IMG/VR virus record: IMGVR_UViG_3300008120_000038 | Coordinates: 1 to 62,263 of that record | DNA: 62,263 bases | Direction: 5' to 3' (one strand) | Source: a virus | Shown: piece after piece, positions 60,386 to 62,263 of the stretch | How positions within the stretch are numbered: the first letter of the stretch is position 1 | Layout of the letters: every line of letters starts with the position of its first letter | Position numbers and translations under genes: made by a program | Notes under the pieces: model-generated | What the model was told of the DNA's origin: nothing | Database searches by the model: none | What the model saw: the letters and a program-made list of their open reading frames with translations, nothing else

Positions 60386-60744
60386 TAAACTGCTCCAGAG
60401 ATATCGTCTGTTACTGTTATTGTTCCAGTAACAAGTGTATGAATGGTACCAGTGGTACTAACTATTTCAACGTCATAAACATATGAACCAGCAGTTAAGG
60501 ATCTTCCAACTGTTGGAGTTATAGTGCAAGTTACTGTATCCAAAACATCATCAACAACTGCTTGAGCAATTGTTTGATCTCCCGCAGAACCTCGTACATC
60601 CGATATGACAAAGTTTGCTTCAGCACCTGAACCAGTAAAAGAGTCCAAAGAAAATGTAGTGCCGTTTGCTGATTTTGGACTAATCACAAACTCAAATGTG
60701 TCACCACGATAATAACTAAAATTATATGTACCTGGAAATGCCAT
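60385..60744 (-). CDS. Ig-like 'RGDT' fibre adaptor, copy 2
   Basis: This 119-residue beta-sandwich begins FSYYRGDTFEFVISPK and ends TIHTLVTGTITVTDDI, the same layout as the other two adaptors. It is close to the BppU N-terminal type common in siphovirus baseplates. It is preceded by a promoter and AGGAGG. Confidence 0.75.
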   Translation of the reverse strand: MAFPGTYNFSYYRGDTFEFVISPKSANGTTFSLDSFTGSGAEANFVISDVRGSAGDQTIAQAVVDDVLDTVTCTITPTVGRSLTAGSYVYDVEIVSTTGTIHTLVTGTITVTDDISGAV

Positions 60745-60759
60745 TATTCCTCCTGCTTC

Positions 60760-60768
60760 ATTATATCA
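60760..60768 (-). promoter_or_regulatory. Extended -10 promoter (TGATATAAT)
   Basis: The motif is 15 nt before the start at 60744, with AGGAGG between, and overlaps the stop codon of the collagen-like gene. Confidence 0.72.
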
Positions 60769-61485
60769 TGAAACCGATATGTATACAGAGCCAAGGATTA
60801 CTTCGCAAGGATTATCAGTTCTTATTTGGGGTATACCACCAAAATTTTGAACCTTTTGATCATGTATAAATATATTTTGGTCAACAGAGAACTCATAGTC
60901 ATACTGATACTTTAGGTTTCCAACATAAGAAATTGGGGAGTTATAGTCTTCTGCTAAAAGTGTTTTTAGCCATACCTCTGTATTGTTTGAATATGTCGTT
61001 AATATAAGATTATAACGAATTGTTATAATTGATCCAATATTTAAAGTTTTAAAGTTAAACTTTCTTGTGGTTGAATTCCATAGGGAAACATTGCCCTTTG
61101 GCAAAAATTTTTCGTTGGTATTTCCTCCAACATTATTTATATAAAGTGTAACCCAACCATCTTGACCTTGATCTATACCTGTTCTTTTTTGAATTGGTGA
61201 TATATTTTCATAATATCCCCATCCTATTTGTTGTTCCGATGGCGACAGAACACTTTTTCCATCAATTCCATTTTTTCCATCTTTACCTGGTTTTCCTTGT
61301 TCTCCCTTTTCACCACGTTCACCTTGTATTCCTTGTGGACCCTGATCACCTTTTGGTCCAACTGGTCCTTGGGGTCCAGGAACTGGTAAAAAAGATAATG
61401 TATTTTCTGAATACTGAGAATCTTCTACCTTTGAAGCATAGGTAGATTTTTTAATTGGAGAATCCATGCTTTTAGAAATTGCCAT
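60766..61485 (-). CDS. Collagen-like fibre protein
   Basis: The 239-residue product has 14 consecutive Gly-X-Y triplets at residues 37-78 (GPQGPVGPKGDQGPQGIQ onward), which should form a trimeric triple helix. A globular beta-rich C-terminal domain of about 160 residues (GQDGWVTLYINNVGGNT, CEVILGSVYISVS) probably binds the receptor. ATAGGAG precedes the ATG. It follows the first-transcribed adaptor (copy 3) and a 27-residue gene. Confidence 0.82.
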   Translation of the reverse strand: MAISKSMDSPIKKSTYASKVEDSQYSENTLSFLPVPGPQGPVGPKGDQGPQGIQGERGEKGEQGKPGKDGKNGIDGKSVLSPSEQQIGWGYYENISPIQKRTGIDQGQDGWVTLYINNVGGNTNEKFLPKGNVSLWNSTTRKFNFKTLNIGSIITIRYNLILTTYSNNTEVWLKTLLAEDYNSPISYVGNLKYQYDYEFSVDQNIFIHDQKVQNFGGIPQIRTDNPCEVILGSVYISVS

Positions 61486-61494
61486 GCTGATCTC

Positions 61495-61578
61495 CTATTT
61501 TTTTGTTTTAAAGATTGTTCCATTAATTTTTATAACTGGAGGAATTTTATTATTTTTATCATTTATTTTAATTATCAT
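61495..61578 (-). CDS. 27-residue basic peptide (putative gene)
   Basis: The frame MIIKINDKNNKIPPVIKING followed by TIFKTKK starts with ATG overlapping the adaptor stop (ATGA) and ends 9 nt before the collagen-like gene start. It fills a gap that would otherwise be empty, and the overlap is typical here. The length is too short for certainty. Confidence 0.45.
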   Translation of the reverse strand: MIIKINDKNNKIPPVIKINGTIFKTKK

Positions 61579-61970
61579 AAACTACCTACAGGGGTAACAT
61601 CTCCAAGAACACAAATGGTTCCTATCACTGGGGTCCATGTAATGGTTAAATTTCCATCTGGAACCTTGGCTTGTAAATCAAAAGATAATTCTGACACAAC
61701 AGTTTTATACTGAGTACCCCAGTTTGCCGTTGTTTCTGCTGGTGCTGTTACGGTAATAACGCTTCCATCTACTGTTACTGGAAGATCGTCTAAAACATCT
61801 GATGTTGGGTCATAGGCAGTTGCAGAATATGTCCAACCTTCTGTATCAAACTCTGTTACTTCATCATTTTCAAGAAGCGAAACGGTAAAAGAAGAAGAGT
61901 CACCACGAACAACTGTCCACTGTATATTTGCTGGGGTTGCCCCAAATTTTTCTATTGTTGGTGAGCACAT
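61575..61970 (-). CDS. Ig-like 'RGDS' fibre adaptor, copy 3
   Basis: The 131-residue product contains IQWTVVRGDSSSFTVSLLEN, closest to copy 1 (NWTVVRGDTAAFRV), and finishes with strands NLTITWTPVIGTICVLGDV. It likely forms the base for the collagen-like fibre two genes downstream. The extended -10 lies exactly 7 nt before ATG 61970, predicting a leaderless message. Confidence 0.75.
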   Translation of the reverse strand: MCSPTIEKFGATPANIQWTVVRGDSSSFTVSLLENDEVTEFDTEGWTYSATAYDPTSDVLDDLPVTVDGSVITVTAPAETTANWGTQYKTVVSELSFDLQAKVPDGNLTITWTPVIGTICVLGDVTPVGSL

Positions 61971-61977
61971 ATCATTG

Positions 61978-61986
61978 ATTATACCA
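61978..61986 (-). promoter_or_regulatory. Extended -10 promoter (TGGTATAAT), predicted leaderless start
   Basis: TGGTATAAT, then 7 nt, then ATG 61970. A large inverted repeat begins 11 nt upstream of it, over the place a -35 would occupy. Confidence 0.75.
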
Positions 61987-61996
61987 TAATAAATAG

Positions 61997-62049
61997 GATT
62001 AACCCCTAGGGGCAGTGGGGGTGGGTAGAGAGCAACCTAGGGGTCAATC
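61997..62049. repeat. GC-rich inverted repeat with G-run loop
   Basis: Arms 61997-62010 (GATTAACCCCTAGG) and 62036-62049 (CCTAGGGGTCAATC) pair at 13 of 14 positions. The 25-nt loop holds GGGGG and GGG runs. It stands out in an AT-rich noncoding region and contains the 10-bp palindrome CCCCTAGGGG (62003-62012). Confidence 0.8.
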
Positions 62050-62124
62050 AGTATGATTATAACATTATATTATCAAAAATAGCCAGAGAATGTTAAAGTT
62101 TATAAAGTTTTGTTATATATTAAA

Positions 62125-62205
62125 TTGTTATCAAACTGTTACAATTACAATATTCCTAATTGTCCGTTTTATCCTAATAGGCCAGGGTATTGATGGTGTA
62201 TACTT
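62125..62205. promoter_or_regulatory. Second copy of the candidate operator block
   Basis: 62125-62145 matches 56047-56067 at 19 of 21 bases, 62161-62174 is the inverted copy of the GGACA-repeat block (13 of 14), and 62189-62200 (ATTGATGGTGTA) matches 56087-56098 at 11 of 12. It probably regulates the divergent genes on each side. Confidence 0.55.
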
Positions 62206-62217
62206 AAAATATATAAA
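62190..62217 (+). promoter_or_regulatory. Candidate rightward promoter near window edge
   Basis: TTGATG (62190-62195), 16-nt gap, TATAAA (62212-62217) on the plus strand. By analogy with the 56-kb region it could drive a plus-strand gene beyond the right edge. No coding start is seen before 62263. Confidence 0.35.
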
Positions 62218-62263
62218 GAAAAGAAATAACTAACTAGTAGGATATATTATATATATTATATAT

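Larger units (their letters stand above)
61987..62263. other. Right-end noncoding region
   Basis: No gene was found on either strand. It holds the inverted repeat, the shared operator block and, at the very end, a run of TA-rich repeats (TATATTATATATATTATATA). It could be a control region, origin or packaging region; the sequence shows only the motifs listed. Confidence 0.7.

Noticed and set aside
1-62263. Terminal direct repeats or circular overlap between window ends
   Set aside because: The left end is coding Ala/Glu repeat and the right end is TA-rich noncoding DNA. They do not match, so completeness cannot be claimed.

Overview
The window is a contiguous piece of an AT-rich, long-tailed (siphovirus-type) double-stranded DNA phage genome. 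It carries large and small terminase, portal, capsid protease with fused scaffold, major capsid protein, head-tail connectors, a tail tube protein, tail assembly chaperones, a 2781-residue tape measure and distal tail proteins, and no contractile sheath. No integrase, host housekeeping gene, tRNA or CRISPR array was seen, so it reads as a virulent phage. The host is probably an actinobacterium, perhaps a low-GC freshwater lineage such as Nanopelagicales. That is an inference from the leaderless-looking promoters, the DnaE-type polymerase with PHP domain, the B12-dependent ribonucleotide reductase and a secreted host-like Ig-domain protein; nothing in the sequence names the host. The left edge cuts a gene, and the right edge ends in about 280 bases of AT-rich noncoding DNA.

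All but one gene lie on the minus strand, so the functional order runs from high to low coordinates. Region 62.0-50.7 kb holds receptor-binding or tail/virion decoration genes: three small Ig-like 'RGD(T/S)' adaptor paralogs, each followed by small fibre proteins, a collagen-like fibre, a two-FN3 protein with a cysteine-rich insertion, and long repeat-built fibres. The only plus-strand gene, an exported lysozyme-like endolysin (56.2-56.7 kb), sits in this region with its own promoter, leader hairpin and terminator. Region 50.6-48.6 kb is a class II ribonucleotide reductase. Region 48.5-36.4 kb is the head and connector module: a LamG-like protein, portal, protease/scaffold, capsid, a small capsid-arm paralog, connectors and the tail tube. 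Region 36.4-18.9 kb is the tail module. Region 18.8-6.1 kb is the replication and recombination module: HTH protein, DnaB helicase, DnaG primase, ssDNA-binding protein, DnaE polymerase, MazG, RecA, Hjc-like and RuvC-like junction nucleases, Cas4-like nuclease and a sugar-nucleotide epimerase. Region 6.1-3.8 kb is the packaging module, followed by two exported surface-type proteins (3.8-0 kb), the last of which is frame-broken.

Three themes stand out. First, at least 19 copies of an extended -10 promoter (TGNTATAAT or close variants, no clear -35) lie just upstream of minus-strand genes. In four cases the start codon is exactly 6-7 nt from the -10, which predicts leaderless mRNAs and corrects several start codons. 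Second, familiar phage tricks are solved by duplication or nesting. The tail chaperone G and GT forms are two separate paralogous genes rather than one frameshifted gene, the scaffold appears to be made from an in-frame internal start inside the protease gene, and the capsid N-terminal arm exists again as a 79-residue stand-alone protein. Third, the fibre region looks like repeated duplication of an adaptor-plus-fibre cassette together with its upstream regulatory DNA, because two divergent intergenic regions 6 kb apart share several sequence blocks.
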